A stretch of DNA of 64,000 bases from Paguma larvata. Lineage: Eukaryota > Chordata > Mammalia > Carnivora > Viverridae. The notes below the pieces were generated by a model that saw only the letters and a program-made list of their open reading frames with translations, ran no database searches and was not told where the DNA came from. The stretch is from NCBI GenBank assembly GCA_030068075.1, contig CM057835.1, forward strand, positions 71,687,895 to 71,751,894, read 5' to 3'. This document shows, piece after piece, positions 23,801 to 35,428 of this stretch; within the stretch, counting starts at the first letter, position 1, and each line of letters begins with the position of its first letter. The position numbers and the translations under genes are program-made.

Positions 23801-24361
23801 AGGCATGAATCTGGGTTCTTAGCTCCCGGCTTGGGGGCATCCTTAACACACACAACTGAACTCTCAAACCCCAAAAAGGAGGACACAGTCGCGGCCCTTT
23901 CCCCCACGCTTACAGCCCCCACCCCACCCTCGGAGCCTCACTGGTCCTCATTCTAGCCGATTGCTTTCTCTCCCTCGCCTTCACGCCCAGACAGGACTCC
24001 TAGCCCCTTCCGCCAGTCCTACGCTCCCCTCGGAACCCTCCCGGCCCGTGCGCCCGTCCGGGGCCAGCCTTGCTTCCGTGCCAGGCCAGCTCCGCAGCAC
24101 CTCCCGGCCCCTTCCAGGCCCGCAGCCTGCAGCTCCGGCCCCTCCCCGGCCTCCAGCCCCGGGCCAGCCCGCTCCTTCTCTCGCCTGGCGCAGGAAGCGC
24201 AGCAGCTGCCGGGCGCGCTCGGGCCGCCGCTCGCGGAGCGTGGACTGGATCTCGCGGAGCCAGCGCACCCTGCGCTCATAGGGCGCGGGCCCGCACCCAG
24301 CCGCCGCCCCGGCTTGCGAGCCCGCCTCGGGTCCGGTCCGCCGGCTCAGCCGCGCCCCCAT
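17885..24361 (-). CDS. LRRC75B: LRRC75B, leucine-rich repeat-containing protein 75B (complete, four coding exons)
   Basis: Coding exons in transcript order: 24361-24185, 21607-21479, 20032-19917 and 18410-17885. They join in phase into 315 residues, the human length as I recall it. The protein starts MGARLSRRTGPEAGSQAGAA. Exon 2 encodes DLGLEGTLLTDILYRNVAFL. Exons 3 and 4 join through a split Cys codon into KTQSCLKSSLQMTQLAGETV. Leucine-rich-repeat segments lie in exon 4: LAVLDLSFTGLSDELLRPLL, LTQLLLNGNRLT and LAWVDLGNNVDV. The tail after about residue 275 is low-complexity and ends ACCTR. There is no signal peptide or membrane segment, so an intracellular protein is likely. The family has been tied to myogenic differentiation, but its biochemistry is unclear. 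Introns 2 and 3 are GT-AG. Intron 1 appears to be GC-AG. The start lies in a CpG island. Confidence 0.93.
18655..18905. repeat. MIR-type old SINE in LRRC75B intron 3
   Basis: Resembles the mammalian-wide MIR: a run like TGTACCTATTGCCTCACTTA, then ATTATCCCATTCTGCAGAGG and GAGGCTCACAGAGGTGATAG. Diverged, borders approximate. Confidence 0.7.
19540..19640. repeat. MIR-type fragment
   Basis: Contains CCTAACCTCAGTTTCCTTCC and TGTAAAATGGTAATCATGA, the conserved part of MIR elements. It lies in LRRC75B intron 3. Confidence 0.6.
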
Positions 24362-24560
24362 GGCCGCTGCGCTGCCGGCGCGGAGCCGGAGGGAGTCCCC
24401 GTCGTTGGCGCCCCGCCCCCGGCCCCAACCTCCCGCCCCGCCCCGCCCGCCCCGCCCGGGCCGCACAGGATGGGGAGCGCGGGATCCGAGGTTGCGCGCC
24501 CGGGGGCGGGGCCGCAGCGGAAGAGTGCGGGGTTGCTGCTGGGGGCCCCCGAGCTCCCAA
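23990..24560. promoter_or_regulatory. LRRC75B: CpG island and promoter of LRRC75B
   Basis: Very GC-rich and dense in CpG, covering LRRC75B exon 1 and the sequence just upstream of its start. The densest part is 24170-24520, with several GGGGCGGGG / CCCCGCCCC boxes (Sp1-type) near 24400-24520. No TATA box is evident, as usual for CpG-island promoters. GGT1 points away from the same island, so divergent transcription into the GGT1 leader is possible but cannot be shown from sequence. Confidence 0.8.
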
Positions 24561-27056
24561 ACCCTCGGTTTGGGAGGTCTGACTAGTGGAGGCCCCGGCT
24601 CTGGAGCTCTGTCGTCTGGGCCTGGAGCCGTTGGGGGAGGCGCCGAGCAGGGGCTGGACCAGGTGGCGCTTGGCCAGTGGCCTCCATGCTGACTGACTGA
24701 GGAGCAGTTGCTTTGGTGGTGCAGAGCACTGGACTCAGAATGGGGGTGTGTGTGTGGAGGGGGGATTCCCTTGCCAGCCTTAGGCAGTGCCATCGCCTGC
24801 TTTCTGGAATATCCCAGCCATCCGACGATTGTAGTATTTGACCTGTTCACCAGTGTAGACATTCCTGCATTGACAAATATTTACTGCCCCTTCCTGCCTA
24901 ACTGGGGGCAGGCCTGGGCCGGCTGCGGTGCAGCACGCTCCCTTTGACCCAGGCCTGGGAGACAAACAGGATGAAGAGTGCTGTTCAACCCCTAAGCCTA
25001 GCTCTGGGCAGACTGGCAGCAGGCCAGCTGTACCTGCCCCAGGCTTCAGTCTTCCAGCTTGAGGGGGCTGGGGAGGCAGTGTGAGGAGGGGGACCCCTGG
25101 ATCCGGTATGGCTCAGGTTTGAGCTAGGGACCCACTCAGCTCTAGGGACCTACTTGGGGGCCTGCTGCCTCCTGCAAGCTCCCCTTCCGGCTCTGAGCCC
25201 TCACATTCCCTGGGTCAGGGACATTTGGAGCATGAGGGCTCTAGACCCCCGACTGCCACAGCAAAGAGTGTGTGTCCAGCCTGTGAGGAGCCGGGCACAG
25301 GCTGAGGAGGGGTGGGCACGGACAGGGTGTGTGTGGGGTGAGGGGTGGCCATCTGAGGGCACGTGGTAAGTGAGGGTCGAGTCAGACTCCTCTTTTGGGT
25401 TAAGTATTGCCCCCCAAGAGTATGTCTGGGGACAAGGTGCTGGGATCTGTGGTCCCCCGAAGCTGAGCCCCCCCATACAGGACAGAGGACAGCTTAGTAT
25501 CCTTGTCACTTTACTGAACCCCAACCCCTATTGTTGCCTGCTTGGGCTCCCCCATTGGGCCTGGTCCTGGGGCTTTTCTATCCTGAGCCCCCTTCTTCTC
25601 TGCCATCCGCCAGCTGGACCCAGCAGCCTCCACTAACCCTGCTCTGTAGCCAGCATTGTCCCGGGGCCACCTTGGCACCACAGGTTTCCTCCCTGGCAAA
25701 CCTGCATGACCATTTGGCCTGCCTCCCTCCGGGGCCCAGGCGCTTTCGCTGACCTGACGTGGTAGAGTCGGGGGCAGAGACTTAAGCAGCAGCCCCATTG
25801 CTCCGGGGAGCTCTCAGACCCCTTGTCCAGCCTGGTAAGAACCCCCTCCCTCTCCTCTACACCCTTGGGGCTGGAGCCGGAGCTGGGATGTCTCCCAAAT
25901 CCTGACCTTATCCTTCCAGAGGCTGAGCCAAGCCTGGACATTGTCCCCTCAAATATAAGAGGGCCGAGCCGAGGTGGGGGTATGGGGCAGTGGGGAGGGA
26001 GGACTGAATTTGGTTGTCATGGCGGGGGCAACCCAGGCAGTGGCACAGGGGGGCATCCAGAGCTGGAGTCCTGTGGAAAGCAGAGAACTGGCCCCCAGTC
26101 CCACCCCTCATGTCCCACTCCACCCTCTGTGTTCTTGGCTGAGAGATTCCTGGAGGACATTTTCCCAGAAAAAGAGGGAGGTGGCCACTGGCCCTGGATC
26201 CCTAGATGGGCCTCCCCTCTAACTCCTGTGGGGGTGGTTAGTTTGAGCTGGCTCTTAGGGAGTGTTTTTGGCCTAACCTGATTTGGGCGGGAGGCCCCAG
26301 AGCCAGAGCTCTGCCCTCAGGAGAGGGGGGCATCATTCCCCCTTACTGGTCTCCAAGTAAAGGCTGCTGGCCTCTCTCTGTGGAGTTGCCTTGGGCAGTA
26401 GGTCTGTGTTTGTGGAGACCCCACTGGGTGGGTGGGTAGGGGGGTGCTATGATGTTGCTCTCTCTGCACCTAGGGCTGATATGGAGTGTCAGGGGCTTGT
26501 GTGGGCTCCCTGGACATCCAGTGAGGTGGGAAGTTGGGGTGCCAGGGAATCAGGTGGGAGGGACACAGCCGAACCCCAGGCCCTGCTGGCGGCATCCTGG
26601 GCCCCAACTGGGGCCTGCCAGGAGGCAAGTAGTGGTGACAATCACACGTTTGGCTTCCCAGGCTCTTGGCCACCCCATGTGGTGGCCCCGCTGGAGTGAC
26701 AAGGAGCCAAGGTCCAGATGACCCAGTGGGAGGGGAGAAGGGCTGCGGCTGTGGCTGGAACCGAATGTGCCCCACCTTTGGGGCTCTTCTCTATCCACCC
26801 AGTGGGGTAGTCCAAGCCCAGGTACCAGCAGGGTTCATGGTACCTCATCACATAGCCAGGTGACAGCGAGTGTCTCGGCAGCCACTCCAAAGAAGGATGC
26901 AGGATGGCTTTGGAATTCACTAGGAGGAAATAAGCAGACACTCTGTGGCAACAGTTTCTCCGGGAGCTGGCTCTACAGGGCTGTGTTGTAAGCCTGCATC
27001 AGGGCCAGGGGTCCCTATGGGTGGTCACAGGTATAGGCTTAGGACAGATTAAAGTT

Positions 27057-27256
27057 TGTTTTATTTATTTATTTATTTAGAAGTAGAGAGAGTGGGGGAG
27101 AGGCGGAGAGAGAAGGAGAGAGAGAGAATCCCAAGCAGGCTCCGCGCCATCAGCACAGAGCCCAGTGTGGGACTGGAACTTACGAACCTCGAGATCATGA
27201 CCTGAGCCGAAATCGAGCGTCCAACCCTCAACCGACTGAGCCACCCAGGCCCCCCT
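27057..27256 (-). mobile_element. Carnivore tRNA-Lys SINE
   Basis: Reverse-strand copy from a TTATTTATTTATTTATTTAG tail complement to CGACTGAGCCACCCAGGCCC. One of only three carnivore SINEs in the 40 kb GC-rich core. Confidence 0.92.
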
Positions 27257-27321
27257 CGGCTCAGAGCTGATTAGAATCCCCTGGCCCTGTCCCTTTTTGG
27301 GTGTACAAACTAGATAATGTA

Positions 27322-27745
27322 GGTAGTTGTATTCGTTTTCTGTGGCTGTCATAAATTATCACAAACTTGGTGGCTTAAGACAACAAATGTATTCTCTCAC
27401 AGTTCTGGAGACTAGAAGTCGGAAATCGAGGCATTGGCAGGGCTGTGCTCTCTCTGGAAGCTCTAGGGAAGATCTTTCTCCAGTTTTTCCTAGCTTCTGG
27501 CTGTTGCTGGCATTCGTGGTATTCTTTGCCTTCCAGCTATATAGCCTGCCAACCCGGGTCTCCATTGTCCCCTGGACTTCTTACCTGTGTCTGTGTGTCT
27601 CTCTTCACATGGCCTTCTTATAAGAACACTGGTTATCGGATTTAGGGTCCACGCTAATGACATCTACAAAGACCCTATTCCCAGATAAGGTCACATTCAG
27701 AGCTCCCGCGTGGATATGAATTTGGAGGGGGATGCTATTCGACTC
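27322..27745. repeat. Old mammalian interspersed repeat (class not resolved)
   Basis: Matches a widespread mammalian repeat known to me by its motifs: TTTTCTGTGGCTGTCATAAA, ATCACAAACTTGGTGGCTTA, TCTCACAGTTCTGGAGACTA and, near the end, CAAAGACCCTATTCCCAGAT. I could not assign it firmly to an LTR or DNA-transposon family. The short frames in it are not genes. Confidence 0.7.
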
Positions 27746-29049
27746 ACCACAGTAGCTTCTGCAACCCTGTTTCCTCATCTGTAACACGGGGGAAATAGGG
27801 TGCCTGTCTGGTATCTTATTGTCGGATTAGACACAACAAAACAAGAGTCCAGCACACAGCGGGGTTTTTACAAATTGATTTTCCGTGGCTTTATACGGAA
27901 TCCACTCAGCCACCCACAGCCTTCACTGGTAAGTTCAGTGCTGACCTTTGGGCCCTGTGGATACTGCGGAGACTAAGACACAGGAAGTCAAAATAACAGC
28001 TACCTCACAGATGTGGGGAACCGTGATGGGGGCCGCAGGGCACTACAGGAGCTGAGGAAGACACTTGACCAGGAGGAGGGGGAGGGCTTCCGGAGGAGGT
28101 TGCTTTGAGGTTGGGGTCTGAAGGAAGAGTGCCAGCTTGAAGTCTCAGCAGAGAGCCTGGGGTGAATCTTGCAGAGGAAGGGGCGGGGGCCTAGCAGGAC
28201 AGGAATTTATCTGGAGGGCAAAGGGGGCCTATAAAGGGATTCTAGTGAGAGAGACGTGCTCAGATTTGCATGCTCAGCTTTGAGGCTACCTTAGGGAAAC
28301 AGTGGAGGGGCTGCGGACTCTGAGGAGGAGTTGCCAGGTGAGGGGGCTGGGGTCAGGTGCAGCCAGAAGGGGATGTGGGGGTGAGGCCGCTGGACCCGGG
28401 GACCAGTGAGGATGGGGAGGAGGCTCTGGGGCTAGGCTGGCTAAGCTAATGTGGTTGGTGGAGGTATGGGGAGAGTTGTTACTTAGTTCAGGTTTAGGCA
28501 AGCATGTTGACCTGAGGCATCTAAAACATCAGCCCATAAAGTGTTGCAAGCCGGACTCAGAGAGCAACTGAGTTCAGCCAGAAGGGGTGCAGGAAGCCCA
28601 GGAATGAGATGGCAGGGAGTGGGGGCTCCGAGAAGCTGGGATGAAGGGCAAGCAGGGCATGTGGGGGAAAACACTGGGTGGTTTTGGCATCAGGGAACCA
28701 CAGGTCCACTTAACCCCCATGGAGGGTTGGGAGTAGAGGGTGGGGGCTGGAGAGGTGTGTGGACAGACAGGCTCCAGCCAGTGATTCCCTCAGAGGGAGA
28801 TAAGACTAGGCCATACCCTGGGGTGGGGGCTGGGGCGTGGATGGCTCAGCCTTTCTCCTCCACCCTCTACCCCCTGGAGCTCCCAGACACCACAGATAAT
28901 TATGTGATATGATAAATGCTACCTGCTCAGGGTGCTGTGGGCAGAGAGGGCAGGACAGGCAGGAGGGGCGCATTTATGACCTCCTCAGCAAGGACAGAGG
29001 CGGCCGCTGGCCTGGGCGTGGGAACCATGGAGATAGCGGGCGCTGACGG

Positions 29050-29240
29050 TAGCCTGTGCACAGCCATCTCAGTGAATCCGCCCAACAATTATGTTAATGA
29101 TTCTGCTCTCCAGATAGAAAACCGAGGACAGGAAGAGCAGACCCTGGGCCATGAGCGGCAGGGGTCAAATTTGAACTTAGGGACTCTGGAGCCCATGCTC
29201 TTGGCTGTGCTGCTATCCCGCTTCTGGGTTTGGGAGCTGG
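29050..29240. repeat. MIR-type fragment
   Basis: MIR-like pattern: CCCAACAATTATGTTAATGA, then AGAAAACCGAGGACAGGAAG and a GGGTCAAATTTGAACTTAGG-like end. Borders approximate. Confidence 0.6.
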
Positions 29241-31839
29241 ACTTGGTCCACCAGATGCCAGACTAGCCCTGCAGCCAGACATTCCCAGGCGTTGAGGAGC
29301 GGACATCTCTGGAGGCCCACACGTTGGCAGTGCTCCAGCCTTCTTCACACATCAAAGGTAGGTGCTGAAATGGCGAGCAGCTCAGATGGTGCCGGGGGTG
29401 GCAGCCAGGCTCTGGGGGCACAGGGGCTCTGCCTCCCTGCTACCCCTGGGCGACACCAGCCTCTTCACCGAGCTGGAGTCTTCCTTCCATCCCAGCAGCG
29501 TGGTCTGTGTGGCTCTGGGAGGCTGTGGCCAGGTAGCCACAGGGTCTGAGGTGGTCCCTGCTTCTCTGCTTGTGGCTTCAGACAGTGGGCAGGAAGTGAG
29601 GCAAGGCCAAACTTAAAGCATGCCAACTCTCACAACTACAGAAGGCATTTCAGGAAGGCAGATTAGGGCTTGACATTGGGAAGAACTTGCCAACCAATCA
29701 CAGTCTTGCTGCCTTTAAAGATGGTGAGGTCCCCATCAAGGCAGGTATGCAAGCCAACCTTTTTGGGGTATTGGAGATAGGAGATCAGAGAGTAAACATT
29801 TGAGATTCTGTGATCCTAAAGTTGATTAAGATGCTATGATGTTTGGCATCAAAGTCACTTTTGTTCAGCCAGTTAAACAAATGTGCAGATACCAGGGGAC
29901 ACAAAATGTCTGTTGTAACATCAGGCTTCCATGCTCCCAGTGGGCCCTGAGGTCCTGTCCCAGCAGTTCTGGAGGACAGGTCAGGCACTACCACATCTGG
30001 ACCTGCCTTCCTGGCTTGCTCAGTGTGAGGCTCCCGACTGCATTTTGGGATGTCGTGTCTCTACCAGCTGTGGCCCACCCTGGGCAGGAGGTCCACCTGG
30101 ATTTTCCTGAGGCTCAGGCACAGCCCCTTCCAGGACGTGACAGCAGGATGGGGCTTGATGGAGGCTGCGATGAGGGACTACTTGCAGGAAGTGGTTTGCA
30201 GGGCCTTCCTCATGTCATGGGTCACTGTCCTACTTAAGGGCTTTGGGGAAGTGCTTCCCCTCTCAGGTTGTGGTTTCCTTTGACTACCCTTCTTTCTCCA
30301 CCAATGCCTTGTTTTCCCAGACACAGAGCTGGGGCAAAACCCGAGTCTGTCAGAACAGGAACGACCTTGGAGGCCACTGTGGTTCCTCATTTTTCAGAGG
30401 AGGAGATGGGCCAGGTGTCCAGCCCCCCCATTCCCTCCTGTCTGACCAAGCCACTGGGGTACTTTAGGTTGCTGGTGCCTGCACAGTATGTGTGGTTAGG
30501 AGATAAAAGGCATCAGCCAACCCCGCCCCCCCCCACCCCGTCCGCCATGCTGCCTTGGCAGGGATCCCTGGCCAGAGGCCAGCCTCACCCAGGAAACTCC
30601 TCAAGGAACAAGGACACAGAGAACCCATCTCAGCCAGTCCCCAGCCATCAACACTCCCTTCTTCCCACGGCCCTTACCCTCTGATTACCCACCAGGGTCT
30701 TAATAATTGAGCCGCAGTTAATAGGTTACCCAGCCAGGTGACACATTCACCAGCCTCCTGAGGCTCTCAAAGTCCAGACCCACTGGCCTGGCCATCAGGG
30801 TCTGATCTGAACTCAGCCACTTCCTTCTTAGCCTTGATACCTCAGGGCTCAGGAAGGGTCCAGGGAGGTCAAGAGGCTCCCTCATGCCCTCACTACTCCC
30901 AGAAATGCCTCCAGTGCCAGCTTCCAGGCTCCAGTGGTTCCCTCTACCTGGCATCTCCTACCTAATCCAATCCCAGCTCTGCCTGGATTTCTAAGGCCCC
31001 CGTCACTGTCTCTGCCTCTCCTCCAGGGCCCTGGGCTCTTCCTCCTCCCCGTCTGGCCATACTAAGCCCATCTCTGATCCTGCTGGGGGCTCCTGGAGAA
31101 GAGACTCTGGACAGGCCAGGCTTAGAGAGAATGAATGAATGAATGTGTTTAAGCCAGGGCCGTGCTAGTAGTGGCAGTTCTGGCTGACAGGGGGCTGTAA
31201 GTGGATCTCAGACACACGGAGTCTTGGGGCTGCCAGGCCTGTGGGGCACCCACCCTGTCTCGTTCGATGGGCCAGAGCAAACAACTCCATCTACCCTCAC
31301 TGCCGTGTGTCCTCTATCGACCCTCATGACCCCAGAAATGTAGGGGATGAGGAAAGGCTCCCTTGGGTCACGAGATTCCCTTCAGTCCAGGTGACCAGGG
31401 CCCTTAGAGTGACAGCCCCAAGGGTCAGGGAGAGGGCATATTTGGAGGAGCATCTCCGGAGTCCTGGAGTAGGGCTCCTCAGGCCCGGTGGGGCCTCAGA
31501 TGTTTATGCCACCAGCCCTAGTGGTGTGGGCCTCTGGCTCACAAACCGTGCGACCCCTCTCTAGACATTGTAAGCTGGGGGGAGCCCACTTCCTCCCAGG
31601 GGCCCCTGGCCTGACCTGCCTCTGCCTGAAACCTAGCCTCATCCAGCCCCACTGAGGCCTTCAAAGCTCAGGTCTCTCATTCAGGGTTAGGGTTTTCACT
31701 GGACCCAAAGAGGCCAGCAGCTGTCCCAGGTCACACAGCCCCGGGGACAGGGCTAGGAGCCAGCCCTCTTCCCACCTGGAAAGGTTCCTGTGCCTTTAAA
31801 GCTTCCCTCCACTGAGGCAGGGGGAGGGAGGGGAGGAGC

Positions 31840-31910
31840 TGGGTCAGAGCTGGGCGCTGGGGACTCAACTCTGCGCTGAAGAGCTGCAGGAGGACCAGCC
31901 GTGGAGCCAG
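31840..31910 (+). promoter_or_regulatory. GGT1: Probable GGT1 noncoding leader exon and promoter (distal)
   Basis: A purine-rich proximal stretch (GGGGGAGGGAGGGGAGGAGC at 31820-31839) is followed by GGTCAGAGCTGGGCGCTGGG and a segment ending GTGGAGCCAG at 31910, directly before a strong donor GTGAGC. No ATG-led frame uses it. A first noncoding exon of GGT1 is the best reading, because GGT1 is the next gene downstream on this strand and is known to have several leader exons. The start is a guess; the donor is the firm part. Confidence 0.45.
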
Positions 31911-33125
31911 GTGAGCCAGGAGGGGCATCTGCTGTGCCTCAGTGCTGTGTGACCCCAAAGTACGGCTCATTCTTTCTGAGCTGCTGGACATTGTAGGTTG
32001 GGGTAGCTCAGGCTTAGGGCCTCCCAGAAGTGTCTGTCTGGAAGCCTGGGTTCCAGTCCCAGCTCTGCCATGTGCTGGCCTCTTCCTCTCCAGGCTTAGT
32101 TTATACACCTGCATAATGGGAGTGAGTGGACCTTCAGAGTGAACGGGACGGGGCTTGTGTGAATGGACCCCGAAGAGGGGCTGCACAGGTCTTTGACTGG
32201 GTCTAGGCCAGGGAGGCCTCTGGTTTTTGTTTTTGTTTTTGTTTTTTTGTCTGGTTAGGGGAATTGAAACTACTTGTCCAAGTTGTCTGGTTCACTGTGC
32301 CACAGGTGGGGGGAAGGCAGCGGAAGTGGGGAGGAGGGCCGGATGGAACTGCTGGAATGCTCTAAAGAACGGGGCTTTTTGGAATTAAGCGGGAGGGGTG
32401 CAGCATGGAGAAACTGAGGCCCAGGAGGATCTGGCAGCATGGGGGTAGGGGAACCGTGATGGGGGCTGAGGTGCTGGGTCCTCCGGCCATGCTTGCCCCT
32501 CTCCGGGATCTGGTTTGTGGCTGTGGTGGGGCCTGGAACCGGCTCAGTTGTGCAAGTGTCATTGCACAACTCTAGGGGGCGACTACCCTCTTGTGGTCAT
32601 TGCAGGCATGCCTAGCTGTTTCGACAGATATCCGGCATAGTGGTTATCAAGTATTGGGGAAGGGGGCTTTTTCTAATTATAAACCTTATGCCACCAGGGT
32701 GGGCAGCGAGGGAGACAGATCCCAAATTCCAGGCCTGGGTAGCGGTAAGCTTCCAGTCCAGTGGTGGGCAGGGCTCAGGAAGCTGCTGAGAGCTATGTTC
32801 TCCTGCCTGGGGTCAGGGGTGGGGACGGTTCCTCTCTGTGGGCTGGTGGTGTTAGGGCCAGAGGCATGGGTTCTGGGCCCACCTGCTGGCCCACATGCCT
32901 CCCTCGGGGGCCTGCTGACCTTGCGTAAATCGCTTCAACCTAGGCTTTGGTTTCCTGTCTGTGAATGGGTCTAGAACCGTGCCCCAGTTTCACCCCCGTG
33001 GCTCTGAGGTGGTGGTGACACAGCCATTAAGCTGGGTTGGAGGATTAACAGAGAAACTCCAGGCTTCCTCATGCTCCCCTCTCCGATGCATTCTGGGAAA
33101 CTGCTCCACTCAGCCTACATTCAGC

Positions 33126-33171
<46 letters not shown>

Positions 33172-33192
33172 GTGTGTGCGCGCGCGCGCGCA
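33126..33192 (+). repeat. (GT)n / (GC)n microsatellite
   Basis: Alternating purine-pyrimidine run: mostly GT dinucleotides, then about 12 bases of pure GC alternation ending before ATG at 33192. Reading frames across it on both strands are low-complexity artefacts. Confidence 0.97.
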
Positions 33193-34659
33193 TGTTGGGA
33201 GAGGATGGTGCTGATGGCAAAGTCAGTATCTCTGGTGGGTGAGGCTTGCACATTCCTGGGGACGGGGAGCTGCGCATCTTCTGTGCCTAGGACAGGAGGC
33301 TTGGGGTGTGGGGGAGACTCTTCAGCCCAGCCCCTGCAGCCTTTTCTAGGGTGACATGGTTTCCCTACCAACCGACCCCCCTCAGGTCGCTTCTCAGTGT
33401 GTAGGAGTTGGGGAGCTGACCAGAATAAAATGTGACACACTCACCATGTAAGGAAGGTTCTTTGTTCTGTAGCTTATGCCTTTGTTGACATAGCCTTAAT
33501 GAGATATCTCTCCTGCTAACTCGTCTCTTTGGGGCCTGCAGCTGCCGCCAGGCTTCATCTGTGCTCCATATAGGTAGTTTTCGGTCCTTCAGCTTGCCCC
33601 GGGCCGGGGTTTTCCTGTGGGGCTCCTGTTGGGACCACTTGTGGGGCCTGGGCCATCCTCTGTCCACTCCGACATTCTTCCTACCCTCGTGCTGCTGCCG
33701 ATACCACCGTATCATACGCCTTCCCAGGCGAGGAGGAAATTGCTAAGCAGGCTCAGGCTAGGGACAGAGCCCCGTATCTCTCCACCATAGACCCCTGCCA
33801 GCTGACTGCCCGGCAATGCAAATCCCCTGACATCCTGGCTGGTGTCTAGCCCTCAGGGACAGGTTATGGGCCTTAGTCCCTGGATCCTGCCCTGTCCATC
33901 TTCTCAGTCACCCTGGTTTGCAGGTGATGTCCAGGAGAAAACAGCATAGTCATAGCACCCCCATCCTGGGGCCATGCAGGATTTCGTGGGAGTGCATTTG
34001 TTTGGTGGATTCCATCTGAAGCCTACCTCAGGGCAGTGGGCAACAGGACAAGGACTGTTTTGACTTTGTGACCCAGGGCGCCCAGCAGTACCCGGTATAG
34101 GGGCAATAAGGTCTCCCTATCTCTCTGTTCGTCAGCTGCCACAACCTTGTAGGGTGGTCATAGATTAGGTGTTACAGATAGGGACTGTAGCCAGGGGCTC
34201 CTGGGCAGCCTAGACACACTGGCAAGGAAGCCCGGGATGGGGCAATGACTCAGGAAGTGGCTAATCCTTATTTGTGGCAGATGGAGGCCAAAGGGGAATA
34301 GAAAACAGTGTCCAAGGTCCCCTGGGCTGGGCATGCGTCTGTTCCTGGCTTGAGATCTGCTTGTTGGCCTGGTCAGGGACCTGCAGCAACTTGGGTGCAG
34401 GTATCGAGTGGCCAGGTATGCACTGCTGGGCTGTGTGACTTGTGCCAGCTCTGGCACTGTCCGGACCCTGCCTTTCCAGGCGGCTCAGGAGGTTTCTTGG
34501 GCCTGAAGTGCTAACATTCTTGGATTGGTGGTGGAACCGGTCTGGACGAGAGGCCCTGGGCTGTGTTCCAGGAAGGCACCCTTGGCATCTGCTTGAGGTG
34601 CGGGCTCTCAGTTCCCGGTTCTGGTCTGGTGCTGGTAGCACCTCTGTTGCATTGCCTCA

Positions 34660-34895
34660 GAAACCATCTCTGGGACACTGTGTTTGGCCCTGGAGTTCAG
34701 ACACTCTGACAGGGATGGGGTGTACCCAGCCTGGAGCTTGCTGGAGGGGTGCTCACCAGGAGACTCTGCCCTTTGGAGAAAACCGAGTCCAAAAGAGGGG
34801 GACCCTTTGCCTCTGGTCACCACACCTCTCTTTCCCTGTTGGGGTCACACCCCTCACCTGCTGCCACTGCCCTGGGGACTCCAGGAGTCATGGCT
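34660..34895 (+). repeat. Copy A of a diverged local duplication in the GGT1 leader region
   Basis: Shares an ordered set of blocks with 36560-36785: TCTCTGGGACAC, TGGCCC..GAG.TCAGAC, CCCAGCCTGG.GCTTGCTGG, a CCTTTGGAG / CCTTCGGAG block, TTGCCTCTG, GGGGTCACACCCCT and GCTGCCAC. Spacing is nearly equal, so this is homology rather than chance. Confidence 0.75.
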
Positions 34896-34918
34896 GTCAT
34901 AGCACCTTCCATTTCCTT

Positions 34919-34949
34919 CCCAGGGCCCTCCCAGGGCCCTCCCAGGGCT
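34919..34949 (+). repeat. Short tandem repeat, 10-base unit
   Basis: Three successive copies of CCCAGGGCCCT-like units with a period of 10 bases. Confidence 0.85.
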
Positions 34950-35227
34950 GCGTGAACTTTAGTCACCTGCTGACAGGCCGAGTCACTGCGCCTCCTTGCT
35001 GCCTTGACGTCAGCCTCTGGGGCTGTCTTCTCTGTCAGGCTGGACATTTTAGAGGACAGCCTGCTCTCCACCCTGCTTAGACACCTTCAACGGCCCCATG
35101 GGGTTTCCGAGTGACTCCCAGCCAGCCTCTTGCCCTCTCTGGGACTGACTAGGTGAGCATGAGAGTTTTTCTGCCTTCTCCTGCCCCTTTCCTGCTTCTG
35201 CTCCTCCTTGGAGGTGCCCTCCCCCAG

Positions 35228-35428
35228 ATCCCAGTCCCAGTTCAGTGGCACCCTGAGGAGCTCTGCAGGGGCTGCAGGCGTGGCTCTGGGCCACTCCCGG
35301 GAATGGGGGGGCTCGGCTGAAGCTGAGGCCCAGATTTTCCCAGGCAGACCAATCTGGCCGTGTCCCAGCCCAGAGCTTCTTCTGAGGACCAGGATCTTTC
35401 CTGGGCCCCCACCAGCTCCGGGCCCCAG
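35228..35428 (+). promoter_or_regulatory. GGT1: Probable GGT1 noncoding leader exon (proximal)
   Basis: Begins after a CTCCCCCAG acceptor-like site (35219-35227) and ends GGGCCCCAG at 35428 before a strong GTAAGC donor. The frame is not needed for coding. It is a good candidate for a 5' UTR exon spliced to the exon that carries the GGT1 start. The acceptor is less certain than the donor: this could also be a first exon driven by a local promoter. Confidence 0.45.

Larger units (their letters stand above)
24562..31839. other. GC-rich region between the LRRC75B promoter and the first probable GGT1 leader exon
   Basis: No coding exon is supported. It holds one reverse SINE (27.1 kb), one old interspersed repeat (27.3-27.7 kb) and an MIR-like piece (29.05-29.24 kb). 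Open frames on both strands are short and compositional. It may contain further noncoding GGT1 leader exons or promoters, since GGT1 is known to have several in other mammals, but I could not identify any with confidence. Confidence 0.55.

Noticed and set aside
23981..24862. 293-codon open frame on the reverse strand at the CpG island
   Set aside because: It contains LRRC75B exon 1 in frame but reads on past the donor into Gly/Arg/Ala-rich intron and upstream into leader DNA. The conserved part ends at the CAG at 24185.
33136..33354. Cys-Val-rich open frame
   Set aside because: Translation of the GT/GC microsatellite.
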